A DNA stretch of 64,000 bases, from the NCBI RefSeq assembly GCF_029968015.1, contig NZ_JASCIS010000037.1, positions 18,891 to 82,890 on the forward strand, in the 5' to 3' direction. Made by a program: the position numbers and the translations under genes. This document shows, one piece after another, positions 7,282-16,209 of the stretch. The DNA comes from Streptomyces luteolus (GTDB lineage: Bacteria; Actinomycetota; Actinomycetes; Streptomycetales; Streptomycetaceae). Positions within the stretch are counted from its first letter, which is position 1; every line of letters begins with the position of its first letter. The notes under the pieces were generated by a model. The model worked only from the letters and a program-made list of their open reading frames with translations. It ran no database searches and was not told the origin of the DNA.

Positions 7282-7923
7282 GTGGGTGCTGTGAAGGGCA
7301 AGCGGATGCCGCGGGCCGTACGGGAACAGCAGATGATGGACGCCGCCGTGCGGACCTTCGCCCAGCGCGGGTACCGGGCCGCGTCCATGGACGAGATCGC
7401 GGAGCTCGCCGGGGTGTCCAAACCGCTGGTCTACCTGTATCTGAACTCCAAGGAAGAGCTCTTCACCGCGTGCATCCGCCGGGAGGCGGCGGCGCTCGTC
7501 GAGGCGGTGCGGTCGGCGATCACGCCCGGCGAGCCCGCCGACGCCCAACTCTGGTCCGGGCTGCGGGGGTTCTTCACGCACACCGCCGAACACCCGGACG
7601 GCTGGGCGGTCCTGCACGCGCAGGCCCGCACCCAGGGCGAGCCGTTCGCGCGCGAGGTCGCCGTGATGCGCGAGGAGATCGTGGCGTTCGTGACGCTGCT
7701 GATCGCGGAGGCCGCCCGGGAGGCGCACCGCGACCCGTCGCTGCCCGAACGCGAGGTGGCCGGCCTGGCGGAGGCCCTGGTGGGAGCGGCGGAGGCCCTC
7801 GCGGTCTGGGCGAACACCGCGGAGGGCGTCACCGCGAAGCAGGCCGCGACCACGCTGATGAACTTCGCCTGGGCGGGGTTGGGGAACCTGATGCGGGGCG
7901 AGCCCTGGTCCCCGCCCCGCTGA
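7282..7923 (+). CDS. TetR/AcrR-family regulator of the adjacent fatty-acid genes (inferred)
   Basis: 213-aa regulator. N-terminal TetR helix-turn-helix: A-V-R-T-F-A-Q-R-G-Y-R-A-A-S-M-D-E-I-A-E-L-A-G-V-S (split about residues 24-48), then K-P-L-V-Y-L-Y recognition helix; the helical C-terminal ligand domain follows. GTG 7282 has GGGGAGGG about 10 bases upstream; longer in-frame extension upstream is intergenic. It is followed after 14 bp by the convergent MaoC gene. A shared dyad at its own promoter and between fabG and the thiolase gene suggests it represses both. The ligand is probably a fatty acyl-CoA, by analogy with FadR-like TetR proteins; not shown by sequence. Confidence 0.88.
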   Translation: MGAVKGKRMPRAVREQQMMDAAVRTFAQRGYRAASMDEIAELAGVSKPLVYLYLNSKEELFTACIRREAAALVEAVRSAITPGEPADAQLWSGLRGFFTHTAEHPDGWAVLHAQARTQGEPFAREVAVMREEIVAFVTLLIAEAAREAHRDPSLPEREVAGLAEALVGAAEALAVWANTAEGVTAKQAATTLMNFAWAGLGNLMRGEPWSPPR

Positions 7924-7937
7924 TCGGGCAGCCTGCC

Positions 7938-8792
7938 CTACGGCGAGACGGCCCCGCTCAGGTGCACCTTCTCGCCGGCCCCCCGCAGCTCGAACCGCTC
8001 ACCCTCCACCCCGTACGCCACCCGCCCCGGCAGCAGTACCGGAGCCCTGAACTCGGCGCGCAGCCGGACCGACCCCTCCACGCCGTACTCGGAGAGGCAC
8101 CGCGCGACCGTCCACATCCCATGGGCGATGGCCCGCGGAAACCCGAACAGCTTCGCCGTGAGCGGGTGCAGGTGGATGGGGTTGCGGTCGCCGGAAGCCG
8201 CCCCGTAGCGCCGCCCGAGATCCCCGGGCAGGTCCCACTCGGCGCGTACGGGCAACGGCGCGTCGTCGCCCGAGCGCTCCGGGACCGGACCCTCGTACGA
8301 CGTGGAGTGACGCGCGAGGTACGTACTGCGGGACTCCCAGACCAGCTCCCCGGCGAGCCGCGCCTCGGTGACGAGGAGAGCCTCCGTGCCGCGTCGGTGC
8401 GGGCTCAACTTCTCGGCGTACACCGTGAGTTCGGGGCGTTCGGAAGAGGGCACGGGCCGGTGCTGGTCGACCGCGAACGTCGTATGGACGAGACCGAGCA
8501 GCGGCAGCGGAAACTCACGGGCCGCCATCAGCCGCATGGCCAGCGGAAAGCCCAGGATGTGCGGATACGTCACCGGGAGCCCGGCGCTCGGCGCAGTGGA
8601 TCCGGACTCCGGGAAACCGCACACCGCCCGGTACGCGGCCAGTCGGCCCGGGTCGACCGCCGCATCCCGCAGGACCAGCCGCGTCGGCGGGGCGACGGCA
8701 CCCTGAGCGACCCGCTTCAGGGGGGACCGCAGCGCGCCCCGTGCGAGCAGCGGCGCGAGGCTCGGTGCGGAGTCGAGTCGTACGACCGTCAT
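7938..8792 (-). CDS. MaoC-type (3R)-hydroxyacyl dehydratase, HtdX-like
   Basis: 284-aa double hot-dog protein. The C-terminal half carries the hydratase-2 motif Y-G-A-A-S-G-D-R-N-P-I-H, with D and H of S-G-D-x-N-P-I-H as catalytic residues, then F-P-R-A-I-A-H-G-M-W. The N-terminal half is a degenerate hot-dog fold. It hydrates trans-2-enoyl thioesters, or dehydrates (3R)-hydroxyacyl thioesters. It follows the fabG gene by 2 bp, so the two are translated from one mRNA. The order MaoC-FabG4 with a divergent thiolase is the same as in M. tuberculosis Rv0241c (htdX)-Rv0242c (fabG4)-Rv0243 (fadA2), as I recall it. Confidence 0.88.
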   Translation of the reverse strand: MTVVRLDSAPSLAPLLARGALRSPLKRVAQGAVAPPTRLVLRDAAVDPGRLAAYRAVCGFPESGSTAPSAGLPVTYPHILGFPLAMRLMAAREFPLPLLGLVHTTFAVDQHRPVPSSERPELTVYAEKLSPHRRGTEALLVTEARLAGELVWESRSTYLARHSTSYEGPVPERSGDDAPLPVRAEWDLPGDLGRRYGAASGDRNPIHLHPLTAKLFGFPRAIAHGMWTVARCLSEYGVEGSVRLRAEFRAPVLLPGRVAYGVEGERFELRGAGEKVHLSGAVSP

Positions 8793-8794
8793 CG

Positions 8795-10117
8795 TCAGGC
8801 CCCCAGCAGGCTCTGGCCGCAGACGCGGACGACCTGGCCGTTGACCGAGCCGGAGCCCGGGTCGGCGAACCAGGCGGTGGTCTCCGCGACGTCGACCGGA
8901 AGGCCGCCCTGCGCGAGGGAGTTCATGCGGCGGCCCGCCTCGCGGATGAAGAGCGGAACGGCGGCGGTCATCCTGGTCTCGATGAAGCCGGGCGCGACCG
9001 CGTTCACGGTGACGCCGTGCTCGGCGAGCGCGCGCGGCGCGAGCGAGCGGACCAGGCCGATGATCCCGGCCTTGCTGGCCGCGTAGTTGGTCTGGCCGAC
9101 GTTCCCCGCGATCCCCGCGATGGACGCCGTGGCGACGATCGCCCCGCCGCGGTTCAGGGTGCCGGACGAGAGCAGCGCGTCCGTCGTACGCAGCACGGCC
9201 CCGAGGTTGACGTCCAGGACCGGACTCCAGCGCTCGGCGGGCATGTTGGCGAGCCTGCGGTCCCGCGTGATGCCCGCGTTGTGGACCAGCACGTCCAGGC
9301 CGGTCGCACCCTCGGGGAGTGCCGCGGTGATCCGCTCGCCCGCGTCGTCGGCGGTGATGTCGAGCGGCAGCGCGGTCCCGCCGAGCCGCTCGGCGAGCTG
9401 CGCCAACTCGTCCTGGGCGGACGGAATGTCGAGGACGACGACATGCGCGCCGTCCCGCGCGAGCGTCTCCGCGACCGAGGCGCCGATGCCCCGCGCCGCG
9501 CCCGTGACCAGAGCGGTGCGCCCGTCGAGGGGCCGGGCCGGGTCGGTGGCGGGCTCCCCCGCCGTCTCGCCGACCTCGATCACCTGGCCGCTGACGTAGG
9601 CGGACTTGGGCGAGAGCAGGAACCGCAGCGTCGACTCGGCCGCCACCGCGGAGTCCGTACGGACGAGACGGACCAGCGTGACCGTACGGCCGCGGCCCGC
9701 CTCCTTGCCGAGGGAGCGCACGAACCCTTCGAGGCCCTGCTGGACGGCGGCCTGGTGGTGGTCCGTGGCCGAGGGTGCCGAGCCGAGCACGACGATCCGG
9801 CCGCCCGGCGCGACGGAGCGCACCACGGGGTGCAGGGCGGCGTGCACCTCGGCGAGTGCGCCGACGTCGGCGACGCCGGTGGCGTCGAGTACGACGGCGG
9901 CGGGGCGCTCGGTGCCGGGTTCGAGGCCGGTGCGGGCCAGCGCCTCGTCCAGGCCCTTGAGCGCGGAGAGACCGGCGGTCAGCCGCAGCAACGGGCCGTC
10001 AAGGGACGGGTGTTCGGCCGACCAGCGGCGCAGCGGGGCGGGCTGCGGGAGCCCGAGTCTGCGGGTCAGGAAGCGGCCGGGCGCGGTTCCGGTGAAGTTC
10101 AGATAGCGGTCGGCCAT
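8795..10117 (-). CDS. fabG4: High-molecular-weight 3-oxoacyl-ACP/CoA reductase (FabG4 type)
   Basis: 440-aa SDR protein, nearly twice the size of ordinary FabG (~247 aa). An N-terminal flavodoxin-like pseudo-Rossmann domain (about residues 1-200) precedes a full SDR domain that begins L-V-T-G-A-A-R-G-I-G-A (TGxxxGIG cofactor site, about residue 209). Then come N-A-G-I (structural), the active-site S and Y-A-A-S-K (YxxxK), and P-G-F-I-E-T. This architecture is that of FabG4, an NADH-dependent ketoacyl reductase. ATG start at 10117. It is divergent from the thiolase gene, with an operator between them, and leads the fabG-maoC operon. Confidence 0.92.
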   Translation of the reverse strand: MADRYLNFTGTAPGRFLTRRLGLPQPAPLRRWSAEHPSLDGPLLRLTAGLSALKGLDEALARTGLEPGTERPAAVVLDATGVADVGALAEVHAALHPVVRSVAPGGRIVVLGSAPSATDHHQAAVQQGLEGFVRSLGKEAGRGRTVTLVRLVRTDSAVAAESTLRFLLSPKSAYVSGQVIEVGETAGEPATDPARPLDGRTALVTGAARGIGASVAETLARDGAHVVVLDIPSAQDELAQLAERLGGTALPLDITADDAGERITAALPEGATGLDVLVHNAGITRDRRLANMPAERWSPVLDVNLGAVLRTTDALLSSGTLNRGGAIVATASIAGIAGNVGQTNYAASKAGIIGLVRSLAPRALAEHGVTVNAVAPGFIETRMTAAVPLFIREAGRRMNSLAQGGLPVDVAETTAWFADPGSGSVNGQVVRVCGQSLLGA

Positions 10118-10138
10118 TGTCCAACTCCCAGCTCGGTC

Positions 10139-10166
10139 GTAAATTTACTTCTGAGTAAGGTTACTC
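10139..10166. promoter_or_regulatory. overlapping palindromes between fabG4 and thiolase genes
   Basis: Three nested symmetric elements: GTAAATTTAC (10139-10148), TTACT-TCTG-AGTAA (10145-10158) and GAGTAA-GG-TTACTC (10153-10166). The middle one matches the dyad in the TetR gene promoter at 7243-7256. It lies in the 70-bp gap between two divergent genes and could control both directions. Confidence 0.65.
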
Positions 10167-10187
10167 AAGGGTCAGGAGCTGGTCGAG

Positions 10188-11486
10188 ATGAGCACCGAAG
10201 AAGCCGCCGGGAACAAGGGCCGGATCCGCCGCGTCGCGGTCATCGGCGGGAGCCGTATCCCGTTCGCCCGTTCCGACGGTCCGTACGCCACCGCGTCCAA
10301 CCAGGAGATGCTCACGGCCGCGCTCGACGGCCTCGTCGACCGCTTCGGGCTGCACGGCAGCCGCGTAGGCGAGTTCGTCGCGGGCGCCGTCCTCAAGCAC
10401 AGCCGCGACTTCAACCTCGCGCGCGAGACGGTCCTCGGCTCCGGACTCGACCCGCGCACCCCCGCGTACGACATCCAACAGGCCTGCGGCACCGGCCTGC
10501 AGGCCGTGATCGCCGCCGCCAACAAGATCGCGCTCGGCCAGCTCGACAGCGCGATCGCGGGCGGCGCCGACACCGCGAGCGACGCCCCGCTCGGCGTCAA
10601 CGACAAGCTGCGCAAGATCCTCCTGGAGGCGCGCCGGGCGAGGACGGTCGGCGCCCGGGCCAAGGCCCTCGCGAAGATCCGCCCCGGCCACCTCGTCCCG
10701 GACATCCCGCGCAACGCCGAGCCGCGTACGCGCCGGTCGATGGGCGAGCACGCGGCCGTGACGGCGCGGGAGTGGGGCGTGCGCCGCGAGGACCAGGACG
10801 CGCTCGCCGCCACCAGCCACCAGCGGCTCGCCGCGGCCTACGACCGGGGCTTCCTCGACGCCCTCGTCGTGCCCTTCCGCGGCCTGGAGCGGGACCAGAA
10901 CCTGCGCCCCGACTCCACGGTGGAGAAACTCGCCGGGCTGGGGCCGGTGTTCGGCACCGACGGCCCCGACCCGACCATGACGGCGGGCAATTCGACCCCG
11001 CTCACCGACGGCGCCGCGACCGTGCTGCTCGCCGACGAGGAGTGGGCGGCCGCGCGCGGCCTCACCCCGCTCGCGTACCTCACGGCGTACGAGACGGCCG
11101 CCGTCGACTTCGTGGGCGGCGACGTGACCGGCGACGGCGGCGACGGGCTCCTCATGGCCCCGGCGTACGCGGTGCCGCGGATGCTGGAGCGGGCCGGGCT
11201 CGGCCTGGCCGACTTCGACCTGGTCGAGGTGCACGAGGCCTTCGCCTCGCAGGTCCTCGCCACGCTCGCCGCCTGGGAGAAGGCGGGCCTCGGCCCGGTC
11301 GACCGGGACCGCCTCAACGTCGCCGGCTCGTCCCTCGCGACCGGCCACCCCTTCGCCGCGACCGGCGCCAGGATCGTCGCCACCCTTGCCGAACTCCTCG
11401 CCGAACGGGACGCTCCCGCACGGGGGTTGATCTCCATCTGCGCGGCCGGCGGACAGGGCGTGACCGCGATCCTCGAACGCGCCTGA
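10188..11486 (+). CDS. Acetyl-CoA C-acyltransferase (thiolase), FadA2/FadI-like
   Basis: 432-aa thiolase. Nucleophilic Cys100 lies in Q-Q-A-C-G-T-G-L; the H-E-A-F-A motif (near 11235) and the C-terminal C-A-A-G-G-Q-G motif (near 11440), with the second catalytic Cys, are present, so all three catalytic loops are intact. It should cleave 3-ketoacyl-CoA to acyl-CoA and acetyl-CoA in beta-oxidation, or condense in reverse. The ATG follows AGGAG at about 10174. It is divergent from fabG4 and followed after 33 bp by an acyl-CoA ligase, giving a module with ligase, hydratase, reductase and thiolase. Confidence 0.92.
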   Translation: MSTEEAAGNKGRIRRVAVIGGSRIPFARSDGPYATASNQEMLTAALDGLVDRFGLHGSRVGEFVAGAVLKHSRDFNLARETVLGSGLDPRTPAYDIQQACGTGLQAVIAAANKIALGQLDSAIAGGADTASDAPLGVNDKLRKILLEARRARTVGARAKALAKIRPGHLVPDIPRNAEPRTRRSMGEHAAVTAREWGVRREDQDALAATSHQRLAAAYDRGFLDALVVPFRGLERDQNLRPDSTVEKLAGLGPVFGTDGPDPTMTAGNSTPLTDGAATVLLADEEWAAARGLTPLAYLTAYETAAVDFVGGDVTGDGGDGLLMAPAYAVPRMLERAGLGLADFDLVEVHEAFASQVLATLAAWEKAGLGPVDRDRLNVAGSSLATGHPFAATGARIVATLAELLAERDAPARGLISICAAGGQGVTAILERA

Positions 11487-11519
11487 CGGCCCCCGAACCA
11501 CTCACCCTCAAGGAGTCGC

Positions 11520-13424
11520 GTGCCCCGCAAGACCCCGGCCCCCGCGCCGCCCCCGCTCGTCGAGCCGCACAAGACCGTCACGGACGGCGTCGTACGCGAG
11601 GTGTCCGTGCCGCCCCTCGCGCCCGCGGTGACCGTGGGCTCGCTCGCGGACATCCCGTACGACAACGCCGAACAGGCGCCCGCCGAGGCCGTGTTGAGCC
11701 GCAAGGAGGCCGACGGCACGTGGCGGGAGGTGACCGCGCGGGAGTTCGCCGACGAGGTCCGGGTGCTCGCCAAGGGGCTGATCGCGCACGGCCTGCGCCC
11801 CGGCGACCGGCTCGCGATCATGGCGCGGACGACGTACGAGTGGACGCTCCTCGACTTCGCCGCCTGGTCGGCGGGCCTGGTCACCGTCCCCGTCTACCCG
11901 ACCTCGTCCGCCTTCCAGACCCGCTGGATCCTCCAGGACTCCGGGGCGGTCGCCCTCGCCGTGGAGACCGCTGGGCAGGCCGCCGCGCTCGGCCCCGAGC
12001 GCGACCGCCTGCCGGACCTCGCCCACGTGTGGACCTTCGCCGACCTGCCCGCCGTGGCCGAGGCGGGCGACGGCCTCGACGACGCCGAGGCGGACAAGCG
12101 GCGCGCGGCCCTCACCCCCGACTCCCTCGCCACCCTCATCTACACCTCCGGCACCACCGGCCGCCCCAAGGGCTGCGTCCTCACGCACGGCCACTTCTTC
12201 GCCGAGGTCGACAACGCCATCGAGCTCCTGCACCCCGTCTTCAAGTCGATCAGCAAGGACCCGGCCTCCACCCTTCTCTTCCTTCCCCTCTCGCACGTCT
12301 TCGGCCGGATGGTCGCCATCGGCTGCCTGCGCGCCCGCGTACGGCTCGGGCACGCGCCCAGCATCCAGACCGAGGACCTCCTGGCCGACCTGGCCGGGTT
12401 CCGCCCCACCTTTCTCCTCGCCATCCCGTACGTCCTGGAGAAGGTCTTCAACACCGGCCGGGCCACCGCCGAGAAGATGGGCAGGGCGGCCTCCTTCGAC
12501 CGCGCGGCGCACATCGCCCGACGCTACGGCGAGGCGGTCGAGGCCGCCGAACACGGCACCGGCCCCGGCCCCACCCTCGGCCTCAAGGCGGCCCGCGCGC
12601 TCTACGACCCGCTGGTCTACCGGCGCATCCGCGCGGCCCTCGGCGGCAAGGTGCGGTACGCGATCTGCGGCGGCTCCCCGCTCGGCCGACGGCTCGCGGC
12701 GTTCTACGCGGGCGCCGGGATCCAGATCTACGAGGGGTACGGCCTCACGGAGACCACCGCCGCCGCCACGGTCACCCCACCGTTGCGGCCCCGCCTCGGC
12801 ACCGTGGGCTGGCCGCTGCCCGGCACGGCGGTGCGGATCGCGGACGACGGCGAGGTGCTCCTCTCCGGCGGCCAGGTCTTCCACGGCTACTGGGACGGGC
12901 AGTCGGGCACGACCGCTCCCGCGTACGAGAAGTGGTTCGGCACCGGGGACGTGGGCGCCCTCGACGCCGACGGCTACCTCTCCATCACCGGCCGGAAGAA
13001 GGACATCCTCATCACCACGGGCGGCAAGAACGTCGCACCCGCGCCCCTGGAGGACTGGCTGCGCGCGCACCCGCTGGTCGGCCAGTGCATCGTCCTCGGC
13101 GACAACCGTTCGTACGTGGCCGCGCTGCTCACCCTCGAACCGGACGGCATCGCGCACTGGCGCCGGATGAAGAAGAAGCAGGACGTGCCGATGGCCGAGC
13201 TCGTCCAGGACCCGGAGCTCCTGGAGACCCTCCAGAAGGCGGTCGACGAGGCCAACAAACTGGTCTCCCGCGCGGAATCCATCCGCCGCTTCAGGGTCCT
13301 CCCGGTCGACTTCACGGAGGCAGCGGGCCACCTCACTCCGTCCCTGAAGCTGAAACGCGTGGCGATCGAGAGGGACTTCGCGGACGAGATCGAGGCGCTG
13401 TACGCGCAGCGCAGGGAGGCCTGA
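11520..13424 (+). CDS. Long-chain fatty acid-CoA ligase (AMP-forming)
   Basis: 634-aa adenylate-forming enzyme that activates fatty acids to acyl-CoA. Visible motifs: Y-T-S-G-T-T-G-R-P-K-G (P-loop, near 12140-12175), the Y-G-L-T-E-T-T motif (near 12740), W-F-G-T-G-D-V-G (near 12935), and the hinge G-R-K-K-D-I-L-I-T-T-G-G-K-N (near 12990-13030). Length and the long insertions fit the bacterial long-chain FAA1/FadD15 type. GTG start with AAGGAG 8 bases upstream. It is downstream of the thiolase in the same operon and would supply substrate to that module. Followed by a dispersed intergenic repeat. Confidence 0.93.
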   Translation: MPRKTPAPAPPPLVEPHKTVTDGVVREVSVPPLAPAVTVGSLADIPYDNAEQAPAEAVLSRKEADGTWREVTAREFADEVRVLAKGLIAHGLRPGDRLAIMARTTYEWTLLDFAAWSAGLVTVPVYPTSSAFQTRWILQDSGAVALAVETAGQAAALGPERDRLPDLAHVWTFADLPAVAEAGDGLDDAEADKRRAALTPDSLATLIYTSGTTGRPKGCVLTHGHFFAEVDNAIELLHPVFKSISKDPASTLLFLPLSHVFGRMVAIGCLRARVRLGHAPSIQTEDLLADLAGFRPTFLLAIPYVLEKVFNTGRATAEKMGRAASFDRAAHIARRYGEAVEAAEHGTGPGPTLGLKAARALYDPLVYRRIRAALGGKVRYAICGGSPLGRRLAAFYAGAGIQIYEGYGLTETTAAATVTPPLRPRLGTVGWPLPGTAVRIADDGEVLLSGGQVFHGYWDGQSGTTAPAYEKWFGTGDVGALDADGYLSITGRKKDILITTGGKNVAPAPLEDWLRAHPLVGQCIVLGDNRSYVAALLTLEPDGIAHWRRMKKKQDVPMAELVQDPELLETLQKAVDEANKLVSRAESIRRFRVLPVDFTEAAGHLTPSLKLKRVAIERDFADEIEALYAQRREA

Positions 13425-13437
13425 CAGGAGCGCCCCG

Positions 13438-13590
13438 TCAGGGGCGCGGGGAACTGCGCGACCAGCCACGACGGCGCTGCAGCCGGAAACGGAGCGGGGG
13501 TCCGGGGCGCAGCCCCGAAGCTGCTGCAAGCTTTCGGGAAGGGGCGGGGCGGGGAGTAAACCGGGGTCCGGGGCGGAGCCCCGGGGAGGC
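13438..13590 (+). repeat. dispersed intergenic repeat, second composite copy
   Basis: The core at 13441-13485 is almost identical to 703-750. The second module, about 13505-13560, matches the right part of the first element. A third GC-rich hairpin (GGGGTCCGGGGC...GCCCCGGGG) lies at 13562-13586. It fills most of the 224-bp gap between the ligase and the secreted hydrolase. Confidence 0.75.
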
Positions 13591-13648
13591 GGGGCAGGCG
13601 GGCCCGACCTATCGTGACGCGAGAGGCACCCGCACGGAGGGCCACCAC

Positions 13649-15175
13649 ATGCTCACACGCAGTGTGATAGCCGCAACCGCCGCACTCGCCCTGCTCGGCA
13701 CCACCGCCCAGGCGACCGCGGCGGACGACCGCGTCCCCGACCTGACCCGCTTCTACCACCAGAAGGTCACCTGGGGCGCCTGCAAGAACCTGGACGGAGC
13801 CCCCGACGACATGCAGTGCGGCAAGGTAACCGTCCCCCTCGACTACGCCCACCCGGAAAAAGGCACCGTCGACCTTGCGATGAACCGCATCCCCGCCTCC
13901 GGCGACAGACGCGGCTCACTGCTGGTGAACTTCGGCGGCCCGGGCGGCCCGGGAGTGGCCGGACTCGTCGGCTCGGCCCAGCAGTTCGAGGACCTGGCCA
14001 AGGGCTACGACATCGTCGGCTTCGACCCGCGCGGCGTCGGCACCAGCTCCCCGGTGACCTGCGGCGACGGCAGCGACATGCCGGACGAACCGCTCGCCGA
14101 CGACGCGAGCACCGTCCTGGAGCAGGCGGCGAAGCAATGGCAGGTGTGCCGCAAGCACTCGGGCCCGGTCGCGGACCACATCGGCACCATCAACGTCTCC
14201 CGCGACCTGGACGTCATGCGCGACGCCCTCGGCGACGACAAGCTCAACTTCTTCGGCTTCTCGTACGGAACCCGCCTCGGCGCCGTCTACACCGGCCAGT
14301 TCCCGCACAAGGTGGGCCGCATGGTCCTCGACGGTGTCGACACCCTCACCGAGCCGATGGTCGAGCAGACGCGGGTGGCCGTCGAGGGCCAGCAGACCGC
14401 GCTCGACAACTTCGTCACCTGGTGCGCCCAGAACGCCGGCTGCGTCCTGGGCGACAACGCGCGGGACGCCAAGCAGAACATGACCGACCTCGTGTCCCAG
14501 CTGAACGAGCGCCCCATCCCGCTCGGCGACGACGTGGAGTACGGCGGCGACGACCTGGTCAACGCCCTCGGCACGGCCCTCTACCACCGCGATGCCTGGC
14601 CCTACCTGTCCCAGGCCCTCGCCAACGTGGTCGCCGACCGCGACCCGCGGGCGCTGCTCCGCCTCACCGGCGTACCGATCCCGCCCCCGGACGAGTACGC
14701 GGGGCGCGCGATCGTCTCCCAGGAGGACGTACCGCCGGACAACTTCGGCGTCGCGCTCACCATGGTGAACTGCGCCGACGACCCGGACCGGCTCACCGCC
14801 GCCCAGCTCTCCGACGAGAAGATGATCAAGAGCCTGGTGGACGACTACACCGAGGCGTCCCCGATCTTCGGCCCCGCCCGCCTCGAACAGGTCCTGCTCT
14901 GCGCAGGCCAACCCAAGGGCACCGACTTCATCCGCAAGATCCACGACGTCGACACCCCGCGCTTCCTGCTCGTCGGCACCCGCGGCGACCCGGCCACCCC
15001 GTACCGGTGGGCCGTCGAGACCGCCCAGCGCCTCGGCGAGCAGGCCGTCCTCCTGGACAACCACGGCGACGGGCACACCGGCTACTTCTCGTCCAAGTGC
15101 GTGGCCCAGAAGGCCGACGACTACCTGCTGTACGGCGAGTTGGGCCGCGGCGGCCTCTACTGCGGCGAGGAGTAG
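13649..15175 (+). CDS. Secreted alpha/beta hydrolase, tripeptidyl aminopeptidase family
   Basis: 508-aa exported hydrolase. The signal peptide spans about residues 1-24 (basic start, hydrophobic core, A-T-A site). The oxyanion region F-G-G-P-G-G-P-G (95-102) and nucleophile G-F-S205-Y-G-T-R define the alpha/beta-hydrolase fold. The C-terminal TAP-like domain carries the Asp (G-T-R-G-D, near residue 448) and His (G-D-G-H, near 474) regions. Family members of Streptomyces (Tap/SlpD/SlpE) remove N-terminal tripeptides from secreted proteins. ATG 13649 has GGAGG 9 bases upstream; the open frame extends far upstream only because of GC bias. Some members lack peptidase activity, so the substrate is unproven. 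Confidence 0.9.
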   Translation: MLTRSVIAATAALALLGTTAQATAADDRVPDLTRFYHQKVTWGACKNLDGAPDDMQCGKVTVPLDYAHPEKGTVDLAMNRIPASGDRRGSLLVNFGGPGGPGVAGLVGSAQQFEDLAKGYDIVGFDPRGVGTSSPVTCGDGSDMPDEPLADDASTVLEQAAKQWQVCRKHSGPVADHIGTINVSRDLDVMRDALGDDKLNFFGFSYGTRLGAVYTGQFPHKVGRMVLDGVDTLTEPMVEQTRVAVEGQQTALDNFVTWCAQNAGCVLGDNARDAKQNMTDLVSQLNERPIPLGDDVEYGGDDLVNALGTALYHRDAWPYLSQALANVVADRDPRALLRLTGVPIPPPDEYAGRAIVSQEDVPPDNFGVALTMVNCADDPDRLTAAQLSDEKMIKSLVDDYTEASPIFGPARLEQVLLCAGQPKGTDFIRKIHDVDTPRFLLVGTRGDPATPYRWAVETAQRLGEQAVLLDNHGDGHTGYFSSKCVAQKADDYLLYGELGRGGLYCGEE

Positions 15176-15260
15176 GCCTCAGCCACTGCGGCGAGGAGTA
15201 GGCCTCAACCACTGCGGCGAGGAGTAGGCCTCAGCCACTGCGGCGAGGAGCAGGCCTCAA
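15161..15260. repeat. 26-bp tandem array repeating a convergent stop-codon junction
   Basis: Four units start at 15161, 15187, 15213 and 15239. Each contains GAGGAGTAGGCCTCA (fourth copy CAG instead of TAG). TAG is the stop of the plus-strand hydrolase and TCA read on the other strand is TGA, the stop of the minus-strand protease. The array thus duplicates both stops; the real ones are in the first and last units. Confidence 0.92.
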
Positions 15261-15949
15261 CGCGGGCGGGTCGCCTCCCGGTACAGCGCGGCGGCCCGCT
15301 CGTCGAGGAGCACGCTGTACGACACGTCGGGGCTGTCCCCGCCGCCGTGGTGGCCGCCGAGCACTCCGGTGATCCGCCCGTCGCCGTCGACCCAGGGGCT
15401 GCCGCTGGTGCCGGACGAGAAGTCCGGGCAGGCGATGCGCTGCTGGGTGTGGTGGAACGCGGTCGGCGTGGCCGTGCAGGTGCGGGGCGCCTCCTCGGCG
15501 GAGGGGTAGCCGGTGAGGGTGACCTCGCGGCCCGTACGTCCGTCGGTGGCGAGGGTGTTGGCGCCGGTGACGTCCTCGACGGCGCGGCCCTCGCGCGGGC
15601 GGACGGTGGCGAAGGCCAGGTCGTGGTCCTCGTCCTCGCCGTCGGTCCAGGCCGCGTCGGCGAAGACCCGGTCCACCTTCCAGTGGCCGTACGGGGCGTC
15701 GCCGTCGCGGTAGCCGGGCGCGAAGGACACCGCGTCGCCCTCGGCGAGGCAGTGCCCGGCCGTGACGATCAGGTTCCGGCCAGGGCTGTGCACGACCGAC
15801 GCGGTACAGAAGTGCCCGTCGTCACCGAAGAGCGCGCCGACCTCGGCGGACTCGGCGTGCAGGGCACGGGGCAGGGCGTTGGCGTCCTGCAGGACGACAC
15901 AGGACACCAGGGCGCTCGCCGCGAGCACCGCCCGCAGCCGCTGCGGCAT
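15257..15949 (-). CDS. Secreted trypsin-like serine protease
   Basis: 230-aa exported protease. Signal peptide about residues 1-25 (R-L-R then a hydrophobic stretch ending in A-N-A). The catalytic triad is visible: H66 in T-A-G-H-C, D110 in D-H-D-L-A-F, S182 in S-G-T-S-G-S-P-W (variant of GDSGGP). Four Cys (48, 67, 158, 174) could form two disulfides. The G-T-S-G-S form is closer to V8/glutamyl-endopeptidase-like trypsin-fold enzymes than to SGT trypsin. ATG 15949 follows GGGGAG; upstream in-frame sequence lacks homology. It is convergent with the TAP-like hydrolase, with a stop-codon array between them. Confidence 0.88.
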   Translation of the reverse strand: MPQRLRAVLAASALVSCVVLQDANALPRALHAESAEVGALFGDDGHFCTASVVHSPGRNLIVTAGHCLAEGDAVSFAPGYRDGDAPYGHWKVDRVFADAAWTDGEDEDHDLAFATVRPREGRAVEDVTGANTLATDGRTGREVTLTGYPSAEEAPRTCTATPTAFHHTQQRIACPDFSSGTSGSPWVDGDGRITGVLGGHHGGGDSPDVSYSVLLDERAAALYREATRPR

Positions 15950-16209
15950 GAACGACTCCCCTCGCCGGATTGCCGGGAAGCATGCACGAGAAGTCTGTGA
16001 GCGGGAAAGGCACCGCCGGGAATCCATGCGACCGAAGATGGTCAATTGTTGAACTTCTTCGGGGTGAGTGGGTGCCGCTGGACGGGTTTCCCGGCGTGCG
16101 GGTAGGGCGCCCGTGAGTGAGACGCGGGTATTCCCTTTCCGCACCCGTCCATGGGAACAGCTCCGCTCCCGTCCATGGGAACAGCGAAAGCCGCCGCGGG
16201 CAAAAGGCA

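Noticed and set aside
8741..15175. A 2144-codon open frame on the plus strand
   Set aside because: Only its last 508 codons (from 13649) code for a real protein. The rest runs antisense or out of frame through fabG, thiolase and ligase genes because GC-rich DNA has few stops.
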